The position numbers were made by a program, and so were the translations under genes. From contig SCRN01000033.1 in the NCBI GenBank assembly GCA_004322045.1, positions 1 to 64,000 of the forward strand: a stretch of 64,000 nt of DNA. The letters run 5' to 3'. The stretch is from Paraburkholderia sp. GTDB lineage: Bacteria > Pseudomonadota > Gammaproteobacteria > Burkholderiales > Burkholderiaceae. The notes beneath the pieces were generated by a model. It was not told where the DNA came from and made no database searches. It was given only the letters and a program-made list of their open reading frames with translations. This document shows positions 7,253 through 15,883 of the stretch, in pieces (position 1 is the first letter of the stretch; every line of letters begins with the position of its first letter).

Positions 7253-8662
7253 ATGAGCGCAAAATCCGAACAATCAGCAGCGGCACTGAGGCTGGCTTTC
7301 TACGGCGACGACTTTACCGGATCGACGGACGCTCTCGAGGTTCTGGCCTTCGCGGGGCTTAGGTGCGCGCTTTTTTTGAAAGCGCCTTCGTCCGAAAAGC
7401 TATCGCAACTCGGCGGATTCGACGCCATCGGTGTCGCAGGCGACAGCCGAGGCATGAGTCCGTCCGAAATGGACCGGTCTCTTCCACCGCTTTTCGAAGC
7501 TCTGCACGCCCTCGATGCTCCAATCCTTCACTACAAAGTCTGTTCGACTTTCGATAGCGGCCCGGCGATAGGAAGCATCGGCAGAGTCTTGGAGATAGCC
7601 CGGGCGGGCATCACTCGGAATCCAGTTCCGATTGTTGCCGGTACGCCGGCATTGAAGCGCTACTGCGCGTTTGGAAACCTGTTCGCTCGGTCTGGTACCG
7701 ACAACAAGACTTATCGAATCGATCGCCATCCAATTATGAGCGCCCACCCGGTCACACCGATGGCCGAGGGAGATCTTTTGCGTCATTTGGCCCTGCAGAC
7801 CGCTTTGCCTCTCTCCGGCTTCCAGCTGCCGAGTCTGGAAGGTACTCGCGAAGAAGTCGACCTGGCATGGTCGAAAGCAATTTCAACGGGCGACTCGGGA
7901 ATCTTGCTCGATTCAGTGACTCCACGTCATCTAACCGAAGTTGGCCGGCTCCTCGACAACTACGCTGTGGCGGTCGGCTCCGTATTTACAATCGGTTCGT
8001 CTGGTGTCGAATATGCGCTGACTCAATGGTGGCGGGAACTCGGTAGCCTTCCCGAAACGCAGCGGTCTTATGACCGTATTGCGCCGACGAATCAGATCCT
8101 TGCCATTTCCGGAAGCGCCTCACCGCTGTCGTCCGCACAGATCGACGCGGCGATCACGGCAGGCTTCGCCGAAATCGCCATCGACGCAAAAGCGCTCGTT
8201 CGAGAAGATTCTTGGCAACGGACAGCGCAAGATATCGCCGTCCGCGCGGTTGCGCTGCTCAGTGAAGGGCACAGCGTCATTTTGCATACCGCCCGTGGCC
8301 CGAACGACGCACGCATCGCCGAAATGCTCGAGTACTTTACCGCTCGCGGACTGACCGACGACGATGCTCGGCATCAAGGTGGTCGGTTGCTTGGGCAACG
8401 GCTCGGCGCAATTGCGAATGATGTCCTCGAAGCCACTCACCTGCAACGACTGGTTCTCTCAGGCGGAGATACGTCCAGCCAGGTCACCCAAGTCCTTGGC
8501 CCTGACGCGCTTGAGATTGACGGTCGCCTGGCCGTGGGCGCACCGCTGTGCCGTGTAATTTCCGAAAAGCCTCATTTGCGAAACCTTCAGCTTGCTCTGA
8601 AAGGTGGGCAAATGGGCGACCAAACTTTTTTTGTCGTCGCACGCGATGGCATCACGAGATAA
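7253..8662 (+). CDS. DUF1537 four-carbon sugar-acid kinase, OiaK-like
   Basis: This 469-residue two-domain kinase has the substrate-domain motif YGDDFTGSTDALE near the N-terminus and the nucleotide-domain motif SGGDTSSQ near the C-terminus, both diagnostic of the OtnK/DtnK/OiaK family. These cytoplasmic enzymes phosphorylate four-carbon (and branched 3-oxo) sugar acids. Next to an RLP the best-known role is 3-oxo-isoapionate 4-kinase, which makes the RLP substrate. It lies 5 bp after the RLP stop; a GTG at 7244 overlapping that stop is an alternative start. The specific substrate is inferred from context, while the family call is firm. Confidence 0.88.
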   Translation: MSAKSEQSAAALRLAFYGDDFTGSTDALEVLAFAGLRCALFLKAPSSEKLSQLGGFDAIGVAGDSRGMSPSEMDRSLPPLFEALHALDAPILHYKVCSTFDSGPAIGSIGRVLEIARAGITRNPVPIVAGTPALKRYCAFGNLFARSGTDNKTYRIDRHPIMSAHPVTPMAEGDLLRHLALQTALPLSGFQLPSLEGTREEVDLAWSKAISTGDSGILLDSVTPRHLTEVGRLLDNYAVAVGSVFTIGSSGVEYALTQWWRELGSLPETQRSYDRIAPTNQILAISGSASPLSSAQIDAAITAGFAEIAIDAKALVREDSWQRTAQDIAVRAVALLSEGHSVILHTARGPNDARIAEMLEYFTARGLTDDDARHQGGRLLGQRLGAIANDVLEATHLQRLVLSGGDTSSQVTQVLGPDALEIDGRLAVGAPLCRVISEKPHLRNLQLALKGGQMGDQTFFVVARDGITR

Positions 8663-8986
8663 CTCCGGCGCGATGCTGCAACATTGCTTGCTCCGTAAAG
8701 TGGAGCCTCACAGCGGGAACCGCCACGGAAAGCATGAACCCCACCGCATCAACCAGAAATGGGGGAATACGGTCGACCTTACGGTGATTGAAAACAGCAG
8801 GACCTAGGCGCTGCACCACGTCGGTCAGGCCGCTTACCGTACGGATATAGACCAGTTGCAATATCGCGTCGCATCTCGAAGTTAGAAGGCTGCTCGCAAT
8901 GCCGACTAGCCTCATCTCTGCTTGCGCGAACACCTCGTCTCGCTTCTCCCGCAGGAAGTCTCACCTCAACGTAAAGATTTTGATCG
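8663..8986. other. Gap of 324 bp between kinase and pyruvate kinase genes
   Basis: This spacer is long for an operon. An antisense frame of 93 codons (8652-8933, minus) has hydrophobic stretches but no motif I can name. It could be a decayed gene or chance. No hairpin terminator follows the kinase stop, so read-through into the pyruvate kinase gene is possible. Confidence 0.4.
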
Positions 8987-10399
8987 ATGAATAGAAACCG
9001 CTCCACGAAAATCGTGGCGACGCTCGGACCGTCTAGCTCGTCCGAAAGCCTGATTGAGAGCCTCTATATCTCCGGCGCCGATGTCTTCCGGTTGAATATG
9101 AGTCACGGCACCCATGCGGAGCAGGCTCAACGACTGCTTGCAATTCGACGCATCGAGGCCCGACATGGACGGCCAATCGGCGTACTGCTCGATCTGCAAG
9201 GACCAAAGCTACGTGTGGCGCGATTCAAAGATGGGAAAGTCGAGCTGCGGCCGGGACAGACTTTCAGCTTCGACCTTGATAGCGCTTCAGGCGACGCGTC
9301 GCGGGTCTGCCTGCCGCACCCGGAAATCTTCGCAGTCGCCGCGATTGGCGATACTCTGCTCGCCAACGACGGCCTGCTGAGGTTCGGGATTGTCGACACG
9401 TCGCTCACTTGCATTACGACCGAAGTCGTTGTCGGTGGAGTCCTCTCGGACCGAAAAGGAGTCAATGTTCCGAGCGTCGTCCTCCCCATTCCGGCACTGA
9501 CCGATAAGGACAGGCAAGACCTGCAATTTGGCCTTGAGCAAGGCGTAGAGTGGATCGCACTGTCATTTGTACAGCGGCCGGACGATGTGCGCGATGCGCG
9601 TAATCTGACTAGAGGCCGGGCGAAGATCATGGCGAAAATCGAGAAGCCATCCGCTGTCGATTCGATCGAAGAGATTATCGAGGCCTCCGACGGAATCATG
9701 ATCGCGCGTGGCGATATGGGTGTTGAGTTGCCACCGGAGGAAGTCCCTGTCATCCAGAAGCGAATCGTGAGTCTATGTCGGGAGGCAGGAAAACCAGTCG
9801 TTGTGGCGACGCAGATGCTGGAGTCGATGGTTAGTTCTGCCGTGCCCACCCGAGCAGAGACGTCCGATGTCGCGACCGCCGTTTTTGACGGTGCCGATGC
9901 CGTCATGCTGTCCGCGGAGTCCGCGTCCGGTGCCTTTCCCCTCGAAGCGGTTTCGATGATGAATAGAATCATCGAGCACACGGAGAATGCACCGACATAT
10001 CGTCAATTGCTGAAAGCGGTGGCACCGCCTGCCACCGCCGACACACCAGAAGCGATCAGTGCAGCGATTTTTACCATTACCTCGATGTTGTCGGTTTCAG
10101 CGATCGTTGCCTATACCACTTCCGGCGCAACCGCAGCGAGAATTGCTCGCGAGCGCCCCGGCTCTCGCATACTGTCACTTACGCCTGATGAGGTCGTTGC
10201 GCGTCAACTTGCGTTGACGTGGGGCACCTGTCCTCTGCGTGTCGACGACGCGGACAACATCGAAGATATGGTCACGAAAGCTATAGCTGCGGCGCATCGG
10301 ATCGGTGTCGCCCGCCACAAGCCGCTCTTGATCGCCGCAGGTGTACCGTTTGGCACGCCCGGCGTCAGTAATCTCCTCAGAATCGTCTACCCCGCCTGA
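8987..10399 (+). CDS. pyk: Pyruvate kinase
   Basis: This 470-residue pyruvate kinase is complete. It has TKIVATLGPSS at the N-terminus, RLNMSHG (35-41), the inserted B domain (about 72-155), the catalytic MAKIEKP with Lys217 and Glu219, RGDMGVELP with Asp243, and ATQMLESM (274-281). A C-terminal allosteric domain starts at about 345. It converts phosphoenolpyruvate and ADP to pyruvate and ATP. It lies downstream of the RLP and kinase on the same strand and probably serves that pathway: OiaT-type cleavage would give 3-phosphoglycerate, and extra pyruvate kinase would pull it into pyruvate. A housekeeping copy is expected elsewhere, so this is likely an accessory isozyme. Confidence 0.95.
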   Translation: MNRNRSTKIVATLGPSSSSESLIESLYISGADVFRLNMSHGTHAEQAQRLLAIRRIEARHGRPIGVLLDLQGPKLRVARFKDGKVELRPGQTFSFDLDSASGDASRVCLPHPEIFAVAAIGDTLLANDGLLRFGIVDTSLTCITTEVVVGGVLSDRKGVNVPSVVLPIPALTDKDRQDLQFGLEQGVEWIALSFVQRPDDVRDARNLTRGRAKIMAKIEKPSAVDSIEEIIEASDGIMIARGDMGVELPPEEVPVIQKRIVSLCREAGKPVVVATQMLESMVSSAVPTRAETSDVATAVFDGADAVMLSAESASGAFPLEAVSMMNRIIEHTENAPTYRQLLKAVAPPATADTPEAISAAIFTITSMLSVSAIVAYTTSGATAARIARERPGSRILSLTPDEVVARQLALTWGTCPLRVDDADNIEDMVTKAIAAAHRIGVARHKPLLIAAGVPFGTPGVSNLLRIVYPA

Positions 10400-11004
10400 C
10401 AGTCGTGGGCTCGCAGCGTATGTCTCGATGAACTTCGACGGGCGTTGGTATTCGCGATGGTAACGACAAAACGGAATCTCAAAAAAACGCGATACGGACC
10501 AACGCAGTCGCGACAGATGCTTCTCCCGTGCCTTATCGTTCGTTAAAGAGCGATCACTGGTTTCGCACCTCGCCCTCGCTTCGTTTCAATCCGGTCATGG
10601 TAGCCAGCATCTGCTATATCAACTGATCCGGACGACGTACCTCTCATATTTGATGTGGAACGAAGGATTGGGCGGCGGCAACTATCAGCTTTACTGTGAC
10701 GCTGAGCGCGAGATAGAGGCTATTGCAGCTGGTCGCGCAAGTGGCGGGCCGTGGACGCTCAGTGAGAAAGCCAGGTGCATTTTAGTACAGCGCGATGACG
10801 CCATCCGCACGGTTTGAACCGATGGGGATTGAGGTCCATCCAGCATGCCGTACTTGTCCGGCGAAAGTGCTGCACGATGCAAATTTGCTTCGCACTTGTA
10901 TCACAAGTGGCGTTGCCACCGGCCATCCGAGATCCATCGCACTGACGATACGAGAATTGCGACTCGAGCGGCGACGTCAGCCATTCGGAACGGTCGTAGG
11001 CCTC
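10400..11004. other. Gap of about 600 bp with one weak small ORF
   Basis: The gap lies between the pyruvate kinase and the converging TRAP operon. A 54-codon frame at 10653-10817 (plus; MWNEGLGGGNYQLYCDAERE...) has some coding-like composition but no ribosome binding site and no known family. The rest shows no hairpin or repeat I can support. It may hold remnants of lost genes. Confidence 0.4.
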
Positions 11005-11035
11005 AAAAAAAGAGGCGGGGCTTGCACCCCGCCTC
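11005..11035 (-). terminator. Rho-independent terminator of the TRAP operon
   Basis: Read on the minus strand, a 9-bp GC-rich stem (11027-11035 paired with 11012-11020, loop 11021-11026) is followed by seven T residues (11011-11005). It lies 28 bp after the stop of the DctQM gene, the expected place for the operon end. Confidence 0.9.
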
Positions 11036-11062
11036 CTCAGCTCCGTCATGATGCCCCGACTC

Positions 11063-12973
11063 TTAACCCTTCAAAAAGCCGGTCGAAATCCAAGGCACTG
11101 CCGCGATCACCGTGATCCCAATAAACAACGCGGCCATATAACCCATGATGGGTCGGATGCCCAGATTCGGCGAGATCTTGCTGACTGCACACGCCCCATA
11201 GTAGCCGACTCCGAACGGCGGCGAGAACAGCCCCAGTCCCATCGAGAGAATCACGACCATTGCATATTGAACTTCGTGGATACCAACAGCTCGAGCAATC
11301 GGGAACAGTAACGGGCCGAAGAGCACGATTGCGGGGATTCCTTCAAGGACGCTACCCAATATGATGAACATGAAGATTGACACGACCATGAAGGAGAATG
11401 CGCCGCCAGGCAGACGCTGCATGAAGTCGGCCAGTCCATGGGAGAAGCCAGACTGTGTGAGCGCCCACGCCATCGCAGTAGCCGTACCAATGATGATAAG
11501 GATCGCTCCCGAAAGAGCAGCCGTCTCCACGAGCATGGGGCCGATTCGCTTCCAATCAAAGCATCGATACACTAAGAGCCCGACGACGACCGCATAGGCG
11601 ATTCCAACCGTTGAGACCTCCGTTGCCGTTGCCACTCCTTCCACCACCGCCATACGGATGACAACCGGAAGTGCGAGTGCCGGGATCGATACCACAAACG
11701 CTTTTCCGACAAAGGACCACGCAGGTCTCCCGGACGACGTGGGTTCAGTCTTTCGCGCCCGCCACCAGACGAGCATGCATAACATGAACGCCAGTACAAG
11801 GCCCGGCAACAGACCGCCCGTAAAGAGCGCAGAGATTGATACCCCCGTAACCGATCCGATCGTGATGAGCACAATGCTTGGTGGCACCGTCTCAGTTTGC
11901 GCACCGGTAGCCGATATCAACGCAACAAGCTCGCCGGGATTCTCGCCACGCTTCTTCATCTCAGGGAACAGAATCGGTGCAACAGCTGCCATATCGGCCG
12001 CCTTCGAGCCGGAGATCCCTGAAATCAGATACATCGCACCGACCAAGACATAGTAAAGACCACCCCTCACATGGCCCAGCAGCGATGCCAAGAAGTGGAT
12101 CATCGCCCGCGCCATGCCCGTCATTTCGATGAGAAGTCCAAGGAAAATGAACATTGGCACGGCCAGCAGGAGGATCTGGGACATTCCTTCGTCCATGCGG
12201 CTAACGACAATTTCCAACGGCATGGAGGTGGATAAAGACAGGTAAGCAAATACGGAAAGACCGAAAGAGAATGCAATCGGCATTCCACTCAGAACCGTAA
12301 AACCGACCACGCCAACGAAGAAAATTACAAGATTAAAGTTTCCAAGCGATTGCAGAACAGGTCCTGCATGTTCCAGCGCAAACACGGTCGCTAACGACAC
12401 CACCATTCCAGTGATGGCGGTCTTCAGGCCGATTGCCAACAATTTGACCACGCAGATCAGGAGCATCGACACGACTCCAAAGACAACGGCCGCAACACGT
12501 AGGCCGTCGTTGATCTCCATTGTCGGGGTCAGAATATCCCACTGCTGCTTAATGTAAGCGATCGACGGAACAAGTATCAGTCCGAGGAAAAGCATGCTCG
12601 CAACCAGCGAGATAGTGTCCCAGAACGGATCCCAGTGCTCGCCCATGCGGTTGACCAGTGCCGTCATGCGCATGTGACTTCCTCGATGCAATGCCGTAGC
12701 GGCACCCGTCATCGCTAACCAAAGGAAGAGAATGGCAGCGAGTTCGTCGCTCCAGATTAAAGGGTGATGCAGGACATACCGCGCGACAACGCTGCTAAAA
12801 AGCAGGACAACTTCTGCCAGCACCAGGAGTGCCGCAGGCACCGAAACGATCAGGCCGAGCGCAAAGTCCACACGGGACAACCAGCGAGGCATCGTCCTGG
12901 TAGTGTGGTGGATGGTTGCGCTGGTTTGCTGTTCGAGCGCGTCGTCCACGTCTTTCAGCGTTCCCGTTCTCAT
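11063..12973 (-). CDS. TRAP transporter, fused small (DctQ) and large (DctM) membrane subunits
   Basis: This 636-residue inner-membrane protein joins the two TRAP membrane subunits. The DctQ part (about 30-190) has four hydrophobic helices with RYVLHHPLIWSDELA, the conserved W-(S/T)-(D/E)-E signature. The DctM part (about 200-636) is a polytopic ion-coupled symporter subunit with GSKAADMAAVAPIL and GLGLFSPPFGVGYY. It imports organic acids with Na+. The start at 12973 overlaps the DctP stop (ATGA), so the two are co-translated. An upstream in-frame ATG (13009) would lie inside dctP and is less likely. The substrate is probably the acid consumed by the adjacent RLP/kinase pathway, by position only. 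Confidence 0.93.
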   Translation of the reverse strand: MRTGTLKDVDDALEQQTSATIHHTTRTMPRWLSRVDFALGLIVSVPAALLVLAEVVLLFSSVVARYVLHHPLIWSDELAAILFLWLAMTGAATALHRGSHMRMTALVNRMGEHWDPFWDTISLVASMLFLGLILVPSIAYIKQQWDILTPTMEINDGLRVAAVVFGVVSMLLICVVKLLAIGLKTAITGMVVSLATVFALEHAGPVLQSLGNFNLVIFFVGVVGFTVLSGMPIAFSFGLSVFAYLSLSTSMPLEIVVSRMDEGMSQILLLAVPMFIFLGLLIEMTGMARAMIHFLASLLGHVRGGLYYVLVGAMYLISGISGSKAADMAAVAPILFPEMKKRGENPGELVALISATGAQTETVPPSIVLITIGSVTGVSISALFTGGLLPGLVLAFMLCMLVWWRARKTEPTSSGRPAWSFVGKAFVVSIPALALPVVIRMAVVEGVATATEVSTVGIAYAVVVGLLVYRCFDWKRIGPMLVETAALSGAILIIIGTATAMAWALTQSGFSHGLADFMQRLPGGAFSFMVVSIFMFIILGSVLEGIPAIVLFGPLLFPIARAVGIHEVQYAMVVILSMGLGLFSPPFGVGYYGACAVSKISPNLGIRPIMGYMAALFIGITVIAAVPWISTGFLKG

Positions 12974-14001
12974 GCCAGCTTCCCCGTGTATTTCTCCAGG
13001 AGGTTCCATTCCTCGTCGCCGAAAAATTGCTTCTGCTCCGCGTAGTAGTTCGAGGATTTGAGCACTTGGCGGAACGCGCCGGGGTCCGCGATGTTAAATG
13101 TAAGGCCTTTACCCTCAAGCGTCTTTTGCAACGAGGCGTTTAACTGGATCACGTCTTGACGTTGTTTCAACGCACCCGTATTGAGGTGCTTCGATACGAT
13201 GTCGCGGACGGTGGGTGGCATCTTTTCCCACGCGGTCTTGTTGCCCAACAACCAGTAGCCGTCCCACATATGGTTTGTCATCGAGCAATACTTCTGGACT
13301 TCGTAGAGCTTCGCGGCGTCCACGACGGCAAGCGCGTTCTCCTGCCCGTCGACGACCCTTGTCTGCAACGAAGAATAGACCTCGTTGAAGCTGATCGACG
13401 CGGGCGCTGCAGAAAGCGACTCGAAGAGAGAGATCCAGAGGCGACCACCGGGTACGCGAATTTTCATGCCCCGCAGGTCGGCAGGAGTCTTGATGGCCTT
13501 CGTACTGGTCGTGATCTGCCGAAAGCCGTTATTCCAGATTTTGTCCTGAACAACCAGATTCGCCTTTCCAATCATCCCTCTAACGTGGGCACCGAGGTCG
13601 CCATCAAATGCCGAAAAAACCTGGTCGTAGTCTTTGTACGCGAAACCGACACCGGAAATGGACGCCTTCGGAACCAGGGTCGACAGGGTGTTTGCGCCCG
13701 ACACTGCGTAAAACTCCAGTGCCCCGGCTCGCAACTGCGAGAACATATCCGGATCGCCACCGAGCTGATTATTTGGGAACACACGGAGGTCGACCCGGCC
13801 ATCGGTCTCCTTTTTGATTGCATCCGACGCTTCTTGAAGGCGAACGTTCAGCGGATGGTTTGCCGGCAGGTTCGTGCCGACCTTATATGAAAATTCTGCT
13901 GCGTTGGCGCGTCGAACCCACGGACCACCCAAGAGACCTGTCGCTGCGACAGCGGCTGCTCCGGTTCCGGTGATAAGAAAGCTTCTACGATTGAATCCCA
14001 T
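12970..14001 (-). CDS. dctP: TRAP transporter solute-binding protein (DctP family)
   Basis: This 343-residue periplasmic binding protein starts with a twin-arginine-like signal peptide (NRRSFLITGTG, hydrophobic core 9-27) and a probable cleavage after ANA at about 35. The DctP fold is clear: NNQLGGDPDMFSQLRAGALEF, the carboxylate-binding Arg in MKIRVPGG, FNEVYSSLQTRVVDGQENAL and KYCSMTNHMWDGYWLLGN. It captures an organic or sugar acid and delivers it to DctQM encoded next. It is the first gene of the minus-strand operon, with a perfect palindrome 120 bp upstream. Confidence 0.94.
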   Translation of the reverse strand: MGFNRRSFLITGTGAAAVAATGLLGGPWVRRANAAEFSYKVGTNLPANHPLNVRLQEASDAIKKETDGRVDLRVFPNNQLGGDPDMFSQLRAGALEFYAVSGANTLSTLVPKASISGVGFAYKDYDQVFSAFDGDLGAHVRGMIGKANLVVQDKIWNNGFRQITTSTKAIKTPADLRGMKIRVPGGRLWISLFESLSAAPASISFNEVYSSLQTRVVDGQENALAVVDAAKLYEVQKYCSMTNHMWDGYWLLGNKTAWEKMPPTVRDIVSKHLNTGALKQRQDVIQLNASLQKTLEGKGLTFNIADPGAFRQVLKSSNYYAEQKQFFGDEEWNLLEKYTGKLA

Positions 14002-14121
14002 GTTATCTGTCTCCGAAGATTTTGATATAGGCGCGCGTGGGACTTGCGACTTATTCGGCTACCCGCCGCTCCTTCGACGCAAAGGTCGAGGGATGTGTTC
14101 GTGCGCTTTTGACTTGACGCG

Positions 14122-14136
14122 CCACGATGATCGTGG
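14122..14136. promoter_or_regulatory. 15-bp palindrome upstream of the TRAP operon, candidate operator
   Basis: CCACGAT, a central G, then ATCGTGG: perfect 7-bp arms with one central base. It lies about 120 bp upstream of dctP. It does not resemble the LysR-type repeats at 1889 and 5853, so a different regulator (LacI or GntR type) may bind here. Confidence 0.4.
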
Positions 14137-14660
14137 TGCGTGCATTTAGAGTAGCGGAGGTGCCGCCTCGAAACAAACGACTTTATCTCGGCCTACGGTG
14201 AGAAAAAATCGCTGGGGCCGGATCCGGCGCACGCCCCACGTCGGCGACTGCTCACCGGCACGGGTGTGTGAATAGAACTGGAGGGACATGAAGGTGGACA
14301 GGCGATGTTCGCGCGCAAGCAAGCGGTCGCGCTCGCTGCAGAACTAACGACTACGTCGACATTCTTGGTCTGCTAAAACAGGATCTAGTGTGAAAAGAAC
14401 TCGTCGCATCGACCAAGCGGTCAATCGCCATCGGCGGTGATCAGGATGAGAGGAGAACGTGAAGTTGAGCGGTGTTTACTGGTTGAGCCTTGCATCGCTG
14501 ATTGGCGAAATTTCCGACTACAACCGGAGCAAGTCCGGCCATTCGAGCCCCGAGTCTTTCTAGGCACTGAAGGTCGACTACTGTGACGGCTGGGCGACCT
14601 TCACTCGAAACGGTGAGCCGGTGTGGGATTGCAGCGTGCGGCCGGAGATGTCAAATTAGT
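14137..14660. other. Gap with possible decayed coding sequence
   Basis: No intact gene is visible. From about 14460 one frame reads coding-like but is broken by a TAG at 14561-14563. After the stop it continues in frame with DYCDGWATFTRNGEPVWDC and reaches a second stop at the edge of the glycosylase fragment. This looks like a pseudogene remnant of unknown family. Confidence 0.35.
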
Positions 14661-14701
14661 CAAAATCTCAACCGGTTTTGGCATTTGATCGGGGATGTGA
14701 T
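14647..14701 (+). repeat. Copy A of a diverged 55-bp direct repeat
   Basis: This 55-bp segment recurs at 16181-16236 with about nine substitutions and one single-base insertion, counted by eye. It spans the junction where the truncated glycosylase begins: about 14 bp that are not glycosylase, then the first 14 codons of the fragment. Confidence 0.7.
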
Positions 14702-15053
14702 CGGGGTGGCGCTGCCGGGGATGGTGTACGAGGCGCGGCTGCAGGTGCTGCTCGATCACCGGGTGGGGCTGTGGGATGTGATTGCAAAGGCGAAGCGGGA
14801 AGGCAGTCTCGACAGCCGTATTCGCGATCATGCGACGAACGATCTTGCGGCGCTTGTGACGGCGTTGCCCAATCTCGCAGCGGTTGCGTTCAATGGAGGC
14901 ACCGCGGCGAAGATCGGAATGCAGCTATTGGCCGATAGCCGTATGTCGCTCGATCTCATCAAGCTGCCGTCGAGCAGCCCGGCTTATGCGGCCGTGCCTT
15001 ATGCCGATAAGTTAAGGGCGTGGGAACCGTTGCGGATATGGCTGTCTTTGTGA
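14661..15053 (+). pseudogene. 5'-truncated DNA-deoxyinosine glycosylase (uracil-DNA glycosylase superfamily)
   Basis: From 14661 the frame reads QNLNRFWHLIGDVIG, then YEARLQVLLDHRVGLWDVI, an SLDSRI segment, VAFNGGTAAKI and LPSSSPAYA. These match the order of conserved blocks in the mug-like deoxyinosine glycosylase family: the NxFW region, LWDV, FNG, and the C-terminal LPS(T/S)SPAxA loop. The N-terminal block with the catalytic GxxPG loop is missing, and upstream in frame there is unrelated sequence with no good start. The protein would be about 130 of about 170 residues and cannot be active. The 5' boundary coincides with a repeated segment, pointing to a rearrangement. Confidence 0.7.
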
Positions 15054-15132
15054 GGCATTGCTATCTGGGTATGGCAAAGACGAGACCTAGTCAAGAACGA
15101 GTCTTAGTAACGGCGGAAGCGGCGGCTGGGCA

Positions 15133-15501
15133 TCATCCAAAAGACATTTCCAGCTCCACGCCGGAGTAGTTGACGCGTGGCGCGACTTCTCGACCCTCGC
15201 CTTCTTCGAAATGAACGAGCCCGTATCGCTCCATGGTCCGAAGCGTCCGTGAAAGATTGGACTTCGCGCGGCCGGAGCGTTCGGCCAACTCGCTCAGCGA
15301 CGCAGGTTTCGTCTCTGCGATGAGCGCGAGCAACGACCGGTTTCTGTCCGAAAGCACCTGCGCCAGCGTTTCGAGTGACTGGAACCAAACTTTTGGCTCA
15401 TCGGGGCTGGGCACATATTCACCCCGCGCGATCGCCATCGTCCGAGCCTTGTATTGCTCGAGCGATGCAATTCCGACTCTCAAGACGTTGGTTGTGCTCA
15501 T
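15133..15501 (-). CDS. Helix-turn-helix antitoxin/regulator, TumA-like
   Basis: This 122-residue protein has a winged helix-turn-helix at about 60-115 (LSELAERSGRAKSNLSRTLRTMERYGLVHFEEGEGR) and an N-terminal extension. This is the layout of HVO_A0114-type HTH proteins that accompany TumE-family toxins. It probably neutralises the toxin encoded just upstream and represses the shared promoter. AAGGAG lies about eight bases before ATG 15501, a strong site. Its 5' end overlaps the toxin frame by 83 bp, so translation is coupled. Confidence 0.72.
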   Translation of the reverse strand: MSTTNVLRVGIASLEQYKARTMAIARGEYVPSPDEPKVWFQSLETLAQVLSDRNRSLLALIAETKPASLSELAERSGRAKSNLSRTLRTMERYGLVHFEEGEGREVAPRVNYSGVELEMSFG

Positions 15502-15871
15502 GTTGACTACTCCTTTTCGCGAGAATCACGTCGACTTCGACCCAGAAGTCCGCTAGCAACGTCGCGGCGTCCTCGTAGAAATAGAAACGGACCTGGGGGC
15601 CACGATGTTTGTGGTCATATTCGATGCGCGTACGCGCGCCCGGTCCGGAGCCCTCACGGATGGGGTGCGCGTTATCGAAGCCCAATAGGCGAGAACCAGT
15701 CTCGTCATGGAGCGTGAGCGAATACCGAATCCCCTGAGGTCGTTCCGCCGTCATGGCGCACTGCTTCACCTCAAACTTCGCCCAACATTTGCCGCCGGAA
15801 TCCACGACGAATGTTTCCCCATCGAGGTAGAGCAGCGCGTCAAGGCCGGGATCGTGCACGTTCGTTTGCAT
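15419..15871 (-). CDS. TumE-like toxin (DUF6516 family)
   Basis: This is about a 150-residue protein. Its first 115 residues match the DUF6516/TumE layout: ALLYLDGETFVVDSGG at the start, RYSLTLHDETGSRLLGFDNAH in the middle, and a C-terminal DFWVEVDVIL. The partner gene for an HTH antitoxin follows directly, as in other tumE-tumA pairs, where the toxin is thought to be RNA-targeting. The frame runs 83 bp into the antitoxin gene, giving an unusually basic tail of about 30 residues; a single-base shift would end it just before the antitoxin ribosome site. ATG 15871 is preferred over the GTG at 15883. Confidence 0.65.
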   Translation of the reverse strand: MQTNVHDPGLDALLYLDGETFVVDSGGKCWAKFEVKQCAMTAERPQGIRYSLTLHDETGSRLLGFDNAHPIREGSGPGARTRIEYDHKHRGPQVRFYFYEDAATLLADFWVEVDVILAKRSSQHEHNQRLESRNCIARAIQGSDDGDRAG

Positions 15872-15883
15872 GGATGTTATCAC

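Noticed and set aside
8652-8933. 93-codon antisense frame between the kinase and pyruvate kinase genes
   Set aside because: No recognisable domain and it overlaps the kinase stop; it may be a decayed gene but cannot be supported.
10653-10817. 54-codon frame in the gap after pyruvate kinase
   Set aside because: No ribosome binding site and no known family; coding-like composition alone is not enough.
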